Assembly: GCF_013387475.1 (NCBI RefSeq)
Contig: NZ_VWNB01000005.1
Coordinates: 1-64,000 of the forward strand
Length of the DNA: 64,000 nt
Direction of reading: 5' to 3'
Source: Mariprofundus sp. KV
GTDB lineage: Bacteria; Pseudomonadota; Zetaproteobacteria; Mariprofundales; Mariprofundaceae
A model generated the notes under the pieces. That model had not been told where the DNA came from and searched no databases. It worked only from the letters and a program-made list of their open reading frames with translations. Position numbers and translations under genes: made by a program. Positions 16,750 through 27,031 of this stretch are shown piece after piece. Every line of letters starts with the position of its first letter. Positions within the stretch are counted from its first letter, which is position 1.

Positions 16750-19700
16750 TCAGGCTTTTCGAACCGCCTGCTCAACACCCTCCAGCAGCAGTAGTGCTGC
16801 ATCAAAGTCGTAAGCATCGAGATGTTTCTTCATGCGTGGAAGCTTGGCTGCAATCGATGTGCCGGAAAGGGCTGACTCAAGCTCATCAAGAAGATCAACG
16901 GCATCACCGTCATAATCCTCCAGTAGCAGGCGCATGCGTTTAAGCACGGCATTGGCCCGGTCGCGATCAAACTCACCATCCTCTGCCACCACCACCGTTT
17001 CAGATTTCCCCTCAAGCCAGCCGCGGATTGCAGCGATAATCTCAACAAGCATGTTGGCAGCCACCCGAAAATCATCCGCATTGGTATCGCTGCCTTCGCG
17101 AATCAGCAGCTCCAGTCGGCCAGCCTCATCATGCAACGCTTTGGCACCGATATTTCCCGCCACACTCTTTAAGGAGTGGAACAATCGCTGCGCAACAGCA
17201 GCATCACCGCGCTCCATCGCCTGCAAGGCCTGTTCTGTGACATTAGCCTGACTCTCGACAAACTTGCCAACAACCTTACGGTAGAGTTGCAGATCACCAC
17301 CCACGCGCCTCAGGCCATCGCTGACATCAATACCATGCAGCTGTGGCAGCGTCTCATCCTGAGTCTGCTCGACCATGCCAACCTCACCCAGACGGAAACT
17401 GCTCACCCACTTCTCCAGCTTACTATAGAGGTCCTGCGGATCGATCGGTTTGGCGATATGATCATTCATGCCCGCCTCAAAACAGTCACGCACATCTGAG
17501 GGCAGCACATTGGCAGTCATGGCGATAATCGGAAGATTTGCAAAAGCGGCATCGCTACGAATCAGACGCGTAGCCTCCAGCCCATCCATAATCGGCATCT
17601 GCATATCCATCAGCACACCATCAAAACTATCCGAGCGCACTGCATCAACGGCCTGTTGCCCGTTGTGGGCAACAACCAGACTGATACCTGCTTTAGTGAG
17701 CAGCCCTTCAGCCACCATCTGGTTGATCGGATTATCCTCAACCAGCAGCAATCTGGCCCCCTGCAGATGTGCCACACTGCCAGCCAGCCCATCTTTACCT
17801 GTAGCCTGCTCATGATCACTACTACTAAAACCGAACACGCCTGCGATCGATTCAAGAATCGAGGTGGCTGTAACAGGTTTGAGCAGTGTGGATGCAAAAC
17901 CGGCTCTGGCAGCCTCCTCATTGGCCACATTCTGACCATAGTTGGCGGTCAGAATAGCGGGTGGCAGCGTTTTGAGCCTGGCGGCTTTACGGATCAATGT
18001 GTAGCTCTCAAAACCGGTTGTTTCAGCCAGAGTCCAGTCGATGATCAGCAGACCGAAAGGATCAGTTGCGGAATCCTTCAACGCTTTCGCTGCCTCTTTT
18101 ACTGTCGAGACATGCGCGGCACGCATGCCAAAGCTCTCAATAAAACGGGCCAGAATGATTTTGGAGGTGGGGTTATCATCAACAATCAGCGTACGCAGCC
18201 CCTGCAGCGGCTCAGGCACGACAATCACTTTGGAGACACTCTCAGTAGCTGCCTCAAAACGCGCCGTAAAATAGAAGCAGCTACCCTTGCCTTCGACACT
18301 GTCCAGCCCGATTTCACCACCCATCATCTCAACCAGCTGTTTGCAGATCGCCAGTCCCAGACCGGTACCGCCATAACGGCGGGTAATCGAGCTGTCGGCC
18401 TGGGTAAAGGCCTGAAACAGGCGCGACTGCTGCTCTTTACTCAGGCCGATACCGGTATCGGTCACCGTAAAACGGATCAGATGGCCATGTTCATCAGATG
18501 ACTGAATTCGGGCGCCAACAATGATCTGCCCCTCTTCGGTAAACTTTACGGCATTGTTCACCAGATTCAGCAACACCTGTCCCAGACGATGCGGATCACC
18601 ATTTAAGCGTGGCATGCGGGGTGGAAAATCGATAAGGAAATCGAGCCCCTTTTCACTGGCGCGAACACCACCGATATTGGCCAGATTATGCATCGCCTCA
18701 TCCATATCGAAATCGATGCGATCCAGCTCCATTTTGTGCGCTTCGATCTTGGAGAAATCGAGAATATCGTTGATGATGGAGAGCAGCACTTCGGAAGCCT
18801 CCAGCGTTTTGGTCAGATAGTTGCGCTGCTGTTTGTCTCTTTCGCGATCCAGCGTCAGATGTGTCAGTCCGATCACCGCATTCATCGGGGTACGGATCTC
18901 GTGGCTCATATTGGCAAGGAAATCACTCTTGGCCTTCATCGCAGCAATGGCCCTGTCTCGCGCTTCAGCCAGTTCGCGGGTGCGATTCTCCACCTGCTCC
19001 TCCAGCGTATGGCTATGCTCTTCCAGCTTCTCATAGGAGTCGCGCAGGCTTGCCGCCATCTCCTCTAGTGAGCTTACCAGTACACCGATCTCATCTTCAG
19101 TGCGGATACTGATATGCGGCGTGGCACTGAAATCGCCGCCGGCCAACTCGTGCGAAAAGCGAACCAACTGCTGAATCGGACGCGTCCACATGCCTGCCAG
19201 GAAATAGACCACGATGGAGCCGACAACCAGAAACAGCAGCGCTGTAAGTGTCGCCTGCAGCAGCATATGGTTCATCTCATCAGCCACATAGGCTTCCGAC
19301 TCTTTCAATGCCTTGTTCAACTCATCGAGAGAGAAACCAAGTCGCAATACACCCCACTGCTCCTCATCCACCAAAATCGGTACAATCGACTCCATGAAGG
19401 CGAGCTCTCCGACTTCGAATTCGTGTTTGGCTTTGAGCTTCTGACTGACAGCAAATTCGGAGACATGACCGTGCAGAATCTCCTGCCTCAGCTCACTGCT
19501 CAGATTGGCACCATAGGCGACTCTGGGCTGATCACCCTGCATCAGAATCACATATTTGAGATCATCGATATCGCGCACGACCTCACGCACATACTGGTTG
19601 GCCAGAGACAGACGGTAGGTGGCAATCAGTTTCTGCAGATGACTGGACATCTGTTCCGAGGCGCGATCTGATTTCTTGGTCATCTGCTCCTTGAGAAAAG

Positions 19701-19866
19701 AGCTGTGAGCATTGAGATTTTTTTTCAGGGCAGTTTTCTGACTGGTCACCTGCAGCACCGTCAACAGTCCCACAATTGCCACGATCATGCCGACCATCGC
19801 CACCATCAGTTTCCAGCGAATACCTTTTCGTATCGAGAGCTTTCCCATCAACTCAGTATCATTCAT
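16750..19866 (-). CDS. GacS/BarA-like tripartite hybrid kinase: HAMP, HisKA, HATPase, two REC, HPt
   Basis: 1038 residues. The N-terminal TM (about 20-40), an extracytoplasmic sensor of about 160 residues, a second TM and a HAMP linker come first. Kinase core: phospho-His in [19 protein letters not shown] box [10 protein letters not shown] boxes DTGIGLS and [12 protein letters not shown]1 has Asp in [11 protein letters not shown]2 Asp in [13 protein letters not shown], and the HPt His is in [14 protein letters not shown] near residue 900. All phosphorelay residues are present, so it should pass phosphate to an external regulator, which is not in this window. ATG 19866 is preferred over an in-frame TTG two codons up, with AAGGG upstream. 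Confidence 0.92.
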   Translation of the reverse strand: MNDTELMGKLSIRKGIRWKLMVAMVGMIVAIVGLLTVLQVTSQKTALKKNLNAHSSFLKEQMTKKSDRASEQMSSHLQKLIATYRLSLANQYVREVVRDIDDLKYVILMQGDQPRVAYGANLSSELRQEILHGHVSEFAVSQKLKAKHEFEVGELAFMESIVPILVDEEQWGVLRLGFSLDELNKALKESEAYVADEMNHMLLQATLTALLFLVVGSIVVYFLAGMWTRPIQQLVRFSHELAGGDFSATPHISIRTEDEIGVLVSSLEEMAASLRDSYEKLEEHSHTLEEQVENRTRELAEARDRAIAAMKAKSDFLANMSHEIRTPMNAVIGLTHLTLDRERDKQQRNYLTKTLEASEVLLSIINDILDFSKIEAHKMELDRIDFDMDEAMHNLANIGGVRASEKGLDFLIDFPPRMPRLNGDPHRLGQVLLNLVNNAVKFTEEGQIIVGARIQSSDEHGHLIRFTVTDTGIGLSKEQQSRLFQAFTQADSSITRRYGGTGLGLAICKQLVEMMGGEIGLDSVEGKGSCFYFTARFEAATESVSKVIVVPEPLQGLRTLIVDDNPTSKIILARFIESFGMRAAHVSTVKEAAKALKDSATDPFGLLIIDWTLAETTGFESYTLIRKAARLKTLPPAILTANYGQNVANEEAARAGFASTLLKPVTATSILESIAGVFGFSSSDHEQATGKDGLAGSVAHLQGARLLLVEDNPINQMVAEGLLTKAGISLVVAHNGQQAVDAVRSDSFDGVLMDMQMPIMDGLEATRLIRSDAAFANLPIIAMTANVLPSDVRDCFEAGMNDHIAKPIDPQDLYSKLEKWVSSFRLGEVGMVEQTQDETLPQLHGIDVSDGLRRVGGDLQLYRKVVGKFVESQANVTEQALQAMERGDAAVAQRLFHSLKSVAGNIGAKALHDEAGRLELLIREGSDTNADDFRVAANMLVEIIAAIRGWLEGKSETVVVAEDGEFDRDRANAVLKRMRLLLEDYDGDAVDLLDELESALSGTSIAAKLPRMKKHLDAYDFDAALLLLEGVEQAVRKA

Positions 19867-20014
19867 CGACAACCCTTATGGTGCAGCAGCACCCGGCAAA
19901 TTAGATGCGTATCATCATCACCTGTCTATAACAATTCTATGGGAAGCATCACAAACAGGCCAAAAATAAAAAAACGGTGTAGGCGCTAACGGGTGATCCG
20001 GCTATCATTGCCTC

Positions 20015-20956
20015 ATGTCGAATTCACCTGATCTTTCCGTTTCATTTGCCGGTCTCACCCTGCAAACCCCACTCGTCCTGCTCTCCGGCTGTGTCGGTTT
20101 TGGCGAGGAGTACACCCGTGTTGAGGGGTGGGATAACCGCAACATCGGCGCGGTTATCCTCAAAGGCACCACACTGGAGCCGCGCATGGGCAATGCACCA
20201 CACCGCGTTTATGAGACCCCATCGGGCATGCTCAATGCTATCGGCCTGCAGAATCCCGGTGCGCGTTATGTGGTAGAAAATATCCTGCCCAACCTGCCGC
20301 ATGAGCAGACCCAGTTCTGGGCCAATGCCAACGGCACCTCGCCTGAAGAGTACGCCGAGGTGGCCCGCATCTTTGAAGATTCACCGGTTACCGCCATTGA
20401 GATCAATATCTCCTGCCCCAATGTTAAGGAGGGTGGTGTCCATTTCGGTAACGATCCACGCATGGCGGCCCGCGTGGTCGAAGCGATGCGTCCCCACACC
20501 AGCAAACCGCTGATCACAAAACTCTCGCCCAACAGTGCCGATATTGCTGAAACAGCACGTCTGGTGATTGAAGCGGGCAGTGATGGCCTCTCGGTGATCA
20601 ATACACTGGTGGGTATGGCTGTGGATATCGAAAGTAGAAAACCGGTCATCAATAATATCTCCGGCGGTCTCTCCGGCCCCTGCATCAAACCGGTTGCGCT
20701 GTGGAAAATTCATCAGACACGCGCTGTTGCAGCCAAACACAATATCCCGATTCTCGGTCAGGGCGGCATCACCAATGCCAAAGATGCGGTTGAATTTGCC
20801 GTGGTTGGCGCCGATGCCATCGGTATCGGCACTGGTCTCTTCTATGATCCACTGATGTGTGGAAAGTTGTTGGACGGTCTCTCCGATTATCTCAATCGCC
20901 ACAATCTGGGCTCCTATACAGAGCTCGTGGGAAGCCTTGTTACGAACAAAGCTTAA
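20015..20956 (+). CDS. pyrD: Dihydroorotate dehydrogenase, class 1B catalytic subunit
   Basis: 313 residues. Oxidises dihydroorotate to orotate in pyrimidine synthesis. The active-site Cys is in INISCPNVKEGGVHFG, the form typical of class 1B (PyrDB); flavin-site motifs are LKGTTLEPRMGN, NAIGLQNPG, NNISGGLSGP and GQGGITNAKDAVEF. Class 1B usually needs the PyrK Fe-S/FAD subunit; no pyrK gene lies beside it here. Its last 20 bases overlap the proposed start of the secreted nuclease. Confidence 0.93.
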   Translation: MSNSPDLSVSFAGLTLQTPLVLLSGCVGFGEEYTRVEGWDNRNIGAVILKGTTLEPRMGNAPHRVYETPSGMLNAIGLQNPGARYVVENILPNLPHEQTQFWANANGTSPEEYAEVARIFEDSPVTAIEINISCPNVKEGGVHFGNDPRMAARVVEAMRPHTSKPLITKLSPNSADIAETARLVIEAGSDGLSVINTLVGMAVDIESRKPVINNISGGLSGPCIKPVALWKIHQTRAVAAKHNIPILGQGGITNAKDAVEFAVVGADAIGIGTGLFYDPLMCGKLLDGLSDYLNRHNLGSYTELVGSLVTNKA

Positions 20957-21683
20957 TCTGCTGCTGATTGCTCTGCTGCTCACTGCGGCAGGGGCTGCAG
21001 ATGCCGGATCACTCTCTGTTGTTGGTCAATCCCGCTGGGTAGAGGTGGGCAGAGTAATCGATGGCGATACCTTCCACACCAAGAGCGGCGAAAAGGTGCG
21101 TCTGCTTGGTATCAACACACCCGAGATCGCCCATGACAGCTCGCCTGCCCAACCCTACGGCATCGATGCCAAACGCCAGCTAGAGCAGTTGATCAGTGGC
21201 AAAACCGTACGTCTGCAACTGGATCGAGACAGAAAAGACAACTACGGCCGTACACTGGCTCAGGTTTTTTTAAGGGATGGCAGCTGGATCAATGCACTGC
21301 TGGTACGCCAAGGTCTGGCCCTTGTCTACACCTTTGCCCCGAATTTCCAGTGGGCGCAGCAGCTGTTAAAAGAGGAGGCACTGGCGCGCAACAATATGCT
21401 CGGCATCTGGAAATCAGAGAGGTTTAAAGTGCTTGATGCCGGCGATGTGACGGCTCACCTGATCGGTCAGTTTCGTCTGCTGCGCGGCCGCATCAAGAGC
21501 AGCGGCCCATTCCGCTACCAGCTCGGTAAAGTCATGGTCACCATTCCGCGCAGCGCCAGAGGGTGGTTTACTCCTGCACAGATGCCCCATGACGGGCAGC
21601 AGGTGATTGTGCGTGGCCGCATACGCACATCAACCGGTGGTGGCCTCTTTCTCGCTTTGCACTCACCCTTTGATCTGGAATAA
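20937..21683 (+). CDS. Secreted thermonuclease-like (SNase) protein
   Basis: 248 residues. Staphylococcal-nuclease fold: VIDGDTFHTKSGEKVRLLGINTPEI supplies catalytic Asp/Arg positions, DRDRKDNYGRTLAQVF the next Asp and Arg, and GLALVY, ARNNMLGIWK the C-terminal helices. A second OB-like part (about 175-245) follows. TTG 20937 is chosen because it begins LLRTKLNLLLIALLLTAAGAADA, an evident signal peptide, and overlaps pyrD by 20 bases; the frame is open further up but only as pyrD shadow. It probably cleaves extracellular or periplasmic nucleic acid. Confidence 0.85.
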   Translation: MLRTKLNLLLIALLLTAAGAADAGSLSVVGQSRWVEVGRVIDGDTFHTKSGEKVRLLGINTPEIAHDSSPAQPYGIDAKRQLEQLISGKTVRLQLDRDRKDNYGRTLAQVFLRDGSWINALLVRQGLALVYTFAPNFQWAQQLLKEEALARNNMLGIWKSERFKVLDAGDVTAHLIGQFRLLRGRIKSSGPFRYQLGKVMVTIPRSARGWFTPAQMPHDGQQVIVRGRIRTSTGGGLFLALHSPFDLE

Positions 21684-21731
21684 TCCGCTTTCTGCCCTCA
21701 TCCTTGGGCTCTCTCAATCCGGAGGTAATTT

Positions 21732-23186
21732 GTGAAATCCCGTTTCATGCTGCTGTTGATGCTATTAACCCTGCTCTCTGCCTGCGCCAAAAATCCGGCC
21801 ACCGGCAATCAGGACTTTGTCATGATGAGTGAGACCGAAGAGCTGAAGATCGGTAAACAGGCCTTTGCAGAGTTCAGTAAAAATCTGATCCTGCTGCCTG
21901 AGAGTGATCCACTGGCGCAATATGTGAACCACGTCGGTCAGAAGGTGGCGGCAACTGCGGATCGGCAGGATCTCTTTTACCACTTCTATGTTGTTGATGA
22001 TGCAACGATCAACGCCTTTGCCCTGCCCGGTGGTTATATCTTTATCCATCGCGGCCTGATCAACCATATGAATAACGAAGCCGAACTTGCTGCTGTGCTC
22101 GGCCATGAGGTCGGCCATGTCACCGCCCGCCATTCGGTACAGCAGATATCCAAGGCCAGAGCTTATCAGACGGCCCTGATGATCACCTCTGTGTTTGTTC
22201 CCATCCCGCAGGGGGCAACGATGTTCTCCGACCTGATCGCTCTCTCCATCATTCAGGGTTATGGCCGTGATGCCGAGTTCCAGTCCGACGAGTTATCTAT
22301 CCGCTACCTGACTCAGGCCGGTTATGACCCCAACGCCACCATCGGTATTCTGAAAACACTTAAGCGACTGGATGAGATCGATACGCTTGAGAAAACAGAT
22401 GCCGGTGAGAAGGTGGAGAAATACCACGGCGCCTTCTCCAGCCACCCGGAGACACGCAAACGTATCGAAAAGAGTATTGCCGAAGCCGCTGCAGGTCAGC
22501 TCAGTGGCGGCCTGACCAATCGCGACACACTGCTTTCAGCCATCAATGGTTACGCCTATGGCGACAGTGCTGAACAGGGCGCAGTTGTTGGCCGTCGTTT
22601 CCTGCATCCCGAGCTCGGTTTTCAGCTTGAGTTCCCCAAGGAGTGGGTGATCAACAACACGCCGCAGGCGCTGCAGGCACGCCTGCGCAAGCAGGAGGTC
22701 TACTTCCAACTTCAGCTGGTTGAGCTGCAGAAGCGTTACAGTGTTGAAGAGGTATTACAAAAGTCTTTTCCGAAAGAGCGTAATCTTAAGATCAACAGTG
22801 GCAGGCAGGCCGGTATGGACTACGCCCACGCCAGCATTAAACGCTCAGCCCCCAAGGTGAGCTTCGCCATGATTGATGCCCACGTCTTTCTGCAGGGCAG
22901 CAGAGCTTTTGTACTGACCATGTGGTGTGACAGGGATGAGTTCGATAAACACGCAGCTGATTTTGCCACCATTGCCAAATCGTTCCGCTCTTACGACAAA
23001 CAACGTGACGGAGATGTGCCGCGCATAGCACTACATCAGTGGAGAGCGGGTGACTCATGGCAGGCTCTCGCCGCCAGCAATAAGAACATTCTGGGTCGTT
23101 TCACGGCTGACCGGCTGGCTGCACTCAACAGCATGGGCCTGGAGGAGAAGCCTGCTACAGGCAGCCTGATAAAAATCGTGAAGTAA
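21732..23186 (+). CDS. M48-family metalloprotease lipoprotein (BepA-like)
   Basis: 484 residues. Signal with lipobox LLSAC; zinc site HEVGHVTARH (about residues 122-131) and the third ligand Glu in AEFQSDELSIRYL, characteristic of periplasmic M48 peptidases involved in outer-membrane protein quality control. The C-terminal half (about 290-480) carries an additional domain seen with such proteins, ending in a LysM-like segment (HQWRAGDSWQALAASN...LIKIVK). GTG start with GGAGGT at 8 bases. Confidence 0.9.
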   Translation: MKSRFMLLLMLLTLLSACAKNPATGNQDFVMMSETEELKIGKQAFAEFSKNLILLPESDPLAQYVNHVGQKVAATADRQDLFYHFYVVDDATINAFALPGGYIFIHRGLINHMNNEAELAAVLGHEVGHVTARHSVQQISKARAYQTALMITSVFVPIPQGATMFSDLIALSIIQGYGRDAEFQSDELSIRYLTQAGYDPNATIGILKTLKRLDEIDTLEKTDAGEKVEKYHGAFSSHPETRKRIEKSIAEAAAGQLSGGLTNRDTLLSAINGYAYGDSAEQGAVVGRRFLHPELGFQLEFPKEWVINNTPQALQARLRKQEVYFQLQLVELQKRYSVEEVLQKSFPKERNLKINSGRQAGMDYAHASIKRSAPKVSFAMIDAHVFLQGSRAFVLTMWCDRDEFDKHAADFATIAKSFRSYDKQRDGDVPRIALHQWRAGDSWQALAASNKNILGRFTADRLAALNSMGLEEKPATGSLIKIVK

Positions 23187-23281
23187 AAGCGGCGCTGATC
23201 TTGCTTGTTGATTATACAGCACCTAAAACAGGAGGCTCTATTGGCCCCTTTGAAACAGACAATCAGTAACGACTGCATGCG

Positions 23282-25246
23282 ATGTTTAACTTCGCAAATG
23301 ATTGTTATATCAAGTCTTTAATGATCCACGCCTCCAACTTTCCACTACTTGACCGCATCTCCAGTGGCATTCTGGCGATCGACAGAGATGGCAGGATTAT
23401 GCTCTGGAACAGTGTCATGGAATCGTGGCACAGGAAAAGCAGGGCTGAGATGAGCGGCAAAAATCTGTTCAAGCTCTTCCCGCATCTGGACAACAGTATG
23501 TTCAAAGCAGAGCTGGCCGGAGTATTTGATAGTAGCAACACAGCAGTTTTCCCTGCTGCTGATCAGCAGATCATCCCCTGCCCGCTTGCCGGTGGCGAGT
23601 TTCGTCATCAGAAAGTAACCATCTCGCTGCTGGATGAGCATCAACTGGCACTGTTCACCATCGAGGATCAGACCGAACAGCGCAAATTGATCCACGACTA
23701 CAGGAAGATAGCAGCCAGCCTTCAATCTGAACTGAATCAGAAAAGCCGTCTGATTAGCGCTATCGATCAGGCTGCCGAAGCGATCATTATCGCCACGGTT
23801 GATGGTAAAATTGATTATGTGAACAAGGCCTTTTTCACGCAGACGGGATGGCAACATAGTGATCTCAGCAACGCCACACTGGCGCAGCTGTTCACGCAGG
23901 CTGAAGATGGTTTTGAAACACACCTGAATCGGGTATTTAGTGAAGGAAAAACCTGGCAGGGACGACAGAAGATCAGTGGTAGTGACGGCACACTGTTTAC
24001 CGCCTCGGTCAGTATCGCCCCCATTCAGGATGAGAGCGGCACAGCCACCCATGTGGTGATTATTCAGGAGGATATCAGCCAGCAGGTCGCTCTTGATGAG
24101 CGTTTGCGTCGCTCACAGAAACAGGAGGCGCTGGTCACCCTAGTTGGCGGCATTGCACACGACTTCAACAATCTGCTCGCCGGCCTGATCGGCCAGACCT
24201 ACCTGGCCAGCCGCGAAGTTAAAGAGATGCCCAAGACGCTGACTCGTTTGAAGAAGGTGCAGAAGATTGCTCAGGAAGCCTCTGAGATCGTCAAGCAGCT
24301 GTTAACCTTTGCCCGACAGGGCGACCATTCAGCCAAAGAGTTCCCGCTCAGCGCCTTCATCAAAGAGTTCCATAAACTGGCGCAACATACGGTACCCGAA
24401 TCGATTCAACTGCGGTTGGATTTCTCACCTGACGAATACACCTTCAGAGGTGATGCCAATCAGCTGCAGCAGTCACTACTGAACATGATCCAGAATGCTG
24501 TAGAGGCGTGTGGTGACAACCATAATGGGTTGATCGAACTGACCCTTAACCCGCTTGATCCAGCTAAAGATATGGCGCACATTGTTAAATATCCGGTACT
24601 GCGACATGGCAATTTTGCCCATATCCAGATCAGAGATAACGGACGCGGTATCAGCAGTGAAAACATTGAAAAAATATTTGACCCTTTCTACACCACCAAA
24701 CAGTTGGGCAGTGGCTTGGGATTGGCCATTGTTATGGGTTGTATCCGCAGTCATCACGCCATTATCGATGTGCAGAGCACGCCCGGAGAAGGCAGCACAT
24801 TCCATCTCTTCCTGCCACTGAAAGTGGCCAAACCCATGACCCCGACCATTCCCGTGGAAAATTCACTCAACGCCACTATTTTGCTGGTCGATGATGATCC
24901 CAATGTACTGGAACCGACCAAAGAGTTGCTGGAGTGCATGGGGCACCATGTCACACTGGCGTGTGATGGAATTGAGGCGTGTGAACGCTTCGAGTCCAAT
25001 CCGGCCCAGTGGGATATTGTCATCACCGATATGGTGATGCCACGCATGAACGGGCTGGAGGCAGCACGCAGGATGCGCATGCTGGTGCCAACGATTCCGA
25101 TCATCTTTGCTACCGGTTACGATCGTTCTCTGGTGATTGAAGATACCCGCAAAATGGCGCAGACACTGCTGATCAGCAAACCGTTCAATCCTGACGAACT
25201 GGATCAGCAGATTATCAAAATGGTGAAAACCAACCGAGGCAGTTAA
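23282..25246 (+). CDS. Soluble hybrid kinase: two PAS, HisKA, HATPase, REC
   Basis: 654 residues, no membrane span. Two PAS domains: about 20-130 (GILAIDRDGRIMLWNSVME) and about 155-275 (AIIIATVDGKIDYVNKAFF...VVIIQEDIS). Kinase core: GGIAHDFNNLLAGLIGQTYLA, NMIQNAVEA, DNGRGIS, GSGLGLAI. REC with Asp in DIVITDMVMPRMNG. The HisKA region is very close to that of the CBS-kinase at 1.9 kb (HDFNN.LAG...YLA). The start is unclear: ATG at 23282 and ATG at 23321 both lack a good SD. Orphan. Confidence 0.9.
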   Translation: MFNFANDCYIKSLMIHASNFPLLDRISSGILAIDRDGRIMLWNSVMESWHRKSRAEMSGKNLFKLFPHLDNSMFKAELAGVFDSSNTAVFPAADQQIIPCPLAGGEFRHQKVTISLLDEHQLALFTIEDQTEQRKLIHDYRKIAASLQSELNQKSRLISAIDQAAEAIIIATVDGKIDYVNKAFFTQTGWQHSDLSNATLAQLFTQAEDGFETHLNRVFSEGKTWQGRQKISGSDGTLFTASVSIAPIQDESGTATHVVIIQEDISQQVALDERLRRSQKQEALVTLVGGIAHDFNNLLAGLIGQTYLASREVKEMPKTLTRLKKVQKIAQEASEIVKQLLTFARQGDHSAKEFPLSAFIKEFHKLAQHTVPESIQLRLDFSPDEYTFRGDANQLQQSLLNMIQNAVEACGDNHNGLIELTLNPLDPAKDMAHIVKYPVLRHGNFAHIQIRDNGRGISSENIEKIFDPFYTTKQLGSGLGLAIVMGCIRSHHAIIDVQSTPGEGSTFHLFLPLKVAKPMTPTIPVENSLNATILLVDDDPNVLEPTKELLECMGHHVTLACDGIEACERFESNPAQWDIVITDMVMPRMNGLEAARRMRMLVPTIPIIFATGYDRSLVIEDTRKMAQTLLISKPFNPDELDQQIIKMVKTNRGS

Positions 25247-25308
25247 AGGCCTGTAATGCATAGCGAGCATCGATACAGCACGGAGCTCATTCTCCTGCAG
25301 CTTCCACC

Positions 25309-25935
25309 TTATTCGGCCCCGTCAAACAACCCCTGCAGCAAGGCGTCGCTCATCTGCTGCATGTGATCAGGGAAGAAATGCCCAGCCCCCTCAATGGCAT
25401 GGAAATCGATATGGGCTTTGTCTTTGACGCTGGCTCGCACCCGCGCAAAGGGGACAATCTCATCATCGGTGCCTGCAATCACCGTGATCGGCCTGGTCTC
25501 GCCACGCATGAAAGCGAAGGGCCAGAGATTCACGGCAGGTGCAACGGCAAACATATGGGAAACGCGGCTATCGCTTCTGGCAGCCTGCAATCCGGCATAA
25601 CAGCCAAAAGAGAAGCCGGCCATCCAGAGTGGTGCGTAGGGGTGCATCTGGCTCATCCACTCAAGAGCTGCGCGGGCATCATCGCTCTCCCCTCGCCCCT
25701 CATCCCATTCGCCTTGGGACTCTCCCACGCCACGAAAATTAAAACGCAGAACAGAGCAGCCCTGCTGCTCAAATGCGCGGCTCATCCAGTAGACCACCTT
25801 GTTACGCATGGTGCCGCCAAACTGCGGATGCGGATGACAGACCACCACGGCAGGGCTCTCCTCTTCACCGGGATGGTAGAGCCCCTGCAGTCCGCCGACA
25901 GGGCCCGGAACAGTGACCTTAATATGCTGACTCAT
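25309..25935 (-). CDS. Alpha/beta hydrolase (COG2945-type)
   Basis: 208 residues. Nucleophile elbow GFSFGCYAG (Ser about 109), acid in AGTDDEIVPF and His in EGAGHFFPDH complete a catalytic triad; VVCHPHPQFGGTMRNKVV and FNFRGVGESQGEWDEG are the family hallmarks of COG2945 hydrolases. No signal peptide, so cytoplasmic. Substrate unknown. It starts on the last base of the upstream Spx/ArsC-like gene (TGATG), so the two are coupled. Confidence 0.88.
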   Translation of the reverse strand: MSQHIKVTVPGPVGGLQGLYHPGEEESPAVVVCHPHPQFGGTMRNKVVYWMSRAFEQQGCSVLRFNFRGVGESQGEWDEGRGESDDARAALEWMSQMHPYAPLWMAGFSFGCYAGLQAARSDSRVSHMFAVAPAVNLWPFAFMRGETRPITVIAGTDDEIVPFARVRASVKDKAHIDFHAIEGAGHFFPDHMQQMSDALLQGLFDGAE

Positions 25936-26282
25936 CAGTGCCCGAACATCTCGCTATAGGCGACTTCGGAAAAGCCCACTTCAATACCATCACCTTTTAC
26001 CAGCACAGGGCGTTTGATCATCGAGGGATATTCACACATCAATGCAATGGCACGCTCCCTGTCTACCCCCTCTTTCTGCTTATCAGTCAGCTTGCGCCAG
26101 GTCAGGCCGCGCCGATTCAGCAGCAACTCCCAGCCAACCCTGTCAGCCCATTGCGAGAGAAGATCACGACTGACCCCCTCTTTTTTGTAGTCGTGAAAGG
26201 TATATTTTACAGCATGTGCATCCAGCCAGCTGCGCGCCTTTTTCATGGTGTCGCAATTGGGGATACCGTAGAGGTCACACAT
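25935..26282 (-). CDS. ArsC/Spx-family thioredoxin-fold protein (YffB-like)
   Basis: 115 residues. GIPNCDTMKKARSWLDAHAVKYTFHDYKKEGVS and the closing MCEYPSMIKRPVLVKGDGIEVGFSE are typical of YffB, an ArsC-like protein with a single redox Cys (C in PNCDT). Arsenate reductases of this fold need an Arg trio that is not obvious here, so glutathione-linked reductase of unknown substrate is more likely. ATG 26282 has AAGGAG at 7 bases; a TTG two codons up is less likely. Confidence 0.85.
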   Translation of the reverse strand: MCDLYGIPNCDTMKKARSWLDAHAVKYTFHDYKKEGVSRDLLSQWADRVGWELLLNRRGLTWRKLTDKQKEGVDRERAIALMCEYPSMIKRPVLVKGDGIEVGFSEVAYSEMFGH

Positions 26283-26354
26283 CAGCAAACTCCTTTATTG
26301 TTAAAATCAATATTGGAAGAGCCTGACTTTATTAAGCACATCCATCGGGTAATC

Positions 26355-26951
26355 TCAGTCGGTCTGTTCGCGAATGAATGCGAAGAACTCCATCGCCCCC
26401 TCTGTGGTGAGTGGCGTAACAACCATCTCGATCGAGAACTCAAAGCCGTCACGATGCAATCCCTGGGTTCGCATCGGCTTGTACAGCCATGGGCCGATAT
26501 TGGTTTTTTTGTAGTGTTGCATGCCGCGACGATGATCCTCGCGCAGCCGTTCAGGAACGATTGTCTCAAGTGGTTCGCCGATAATCTTATGGCGCGGCCA
26601 GCCAAAGAGAATCTCGGCACTGCGGTTCCACTCAATGATATTGCCATCGGCATCAGCGCTGACATAAGCATCGTAGGTGTGGTCGATGATCGCCTGCAGA
26701 CGCTCACCCTTCTTCTCCAGCTGACCCCGCAGTGCCTGCTGGCGGCCGAAATCACGCTGGGCATAAAAGCCGAAACCGATCAGCGTCGCAGAGATCAACA
26801 GCCGCATCCAGAGCTCATCGGCATCCGCACTGAACAGATTATCCAGGAAACTTTCATCACCGAATATGAACACATGCAACAGCGCTTCAGCAGGCCAGAA
26901 CAGCACCGCCACAAGAATCCCTAAACCACTATAGCCTATCCGCTGCAGCAT
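26355..26951 (-). CDS. Membrane-anchored single PAS-domain protein
   Basis: 198 residues. Two hydrophobic segments (about 8-27 and 45-63) are followed by a short coil (GRQQALRGQLEKKGERLQAIID) and one PAS domain (DAYVSADADGNIIEWNRSAEILFGW...IFPERLREDHRRGM). No output domain follows; the protein ends after the PAS. It may be a sensor lacking its effector or a PAS protein that acts on a partner. SD GGAGGG precedes ATG 26951. Confidence 0.85.
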   Translation of the reverse strand: MLQRIGYSGLGILVAVLFWPAEALLHVFIFGDESFLDNLFSADADELWMRLLISATLIGFGFYAQRDFGRQQALRGQLEKKGERLQAIIDHTYDAYVSADADGNIIEWNRSAEILFGWPRHKIIGEPLETIVPERLREDHRRGMQHYKKTNIGPWLYKPMRTQGLHRDGFEFSIEMVVTPLTTEGAMEFFAFIREQTD

Positions 26952-27031
26952 CAACCCTCCCGTTCAGGCGCATCGCAACGTGCAACCTGAAAGCGCCTTC
27001 CCTGGCACGCTTTGAGTAATATGTACCTCGA

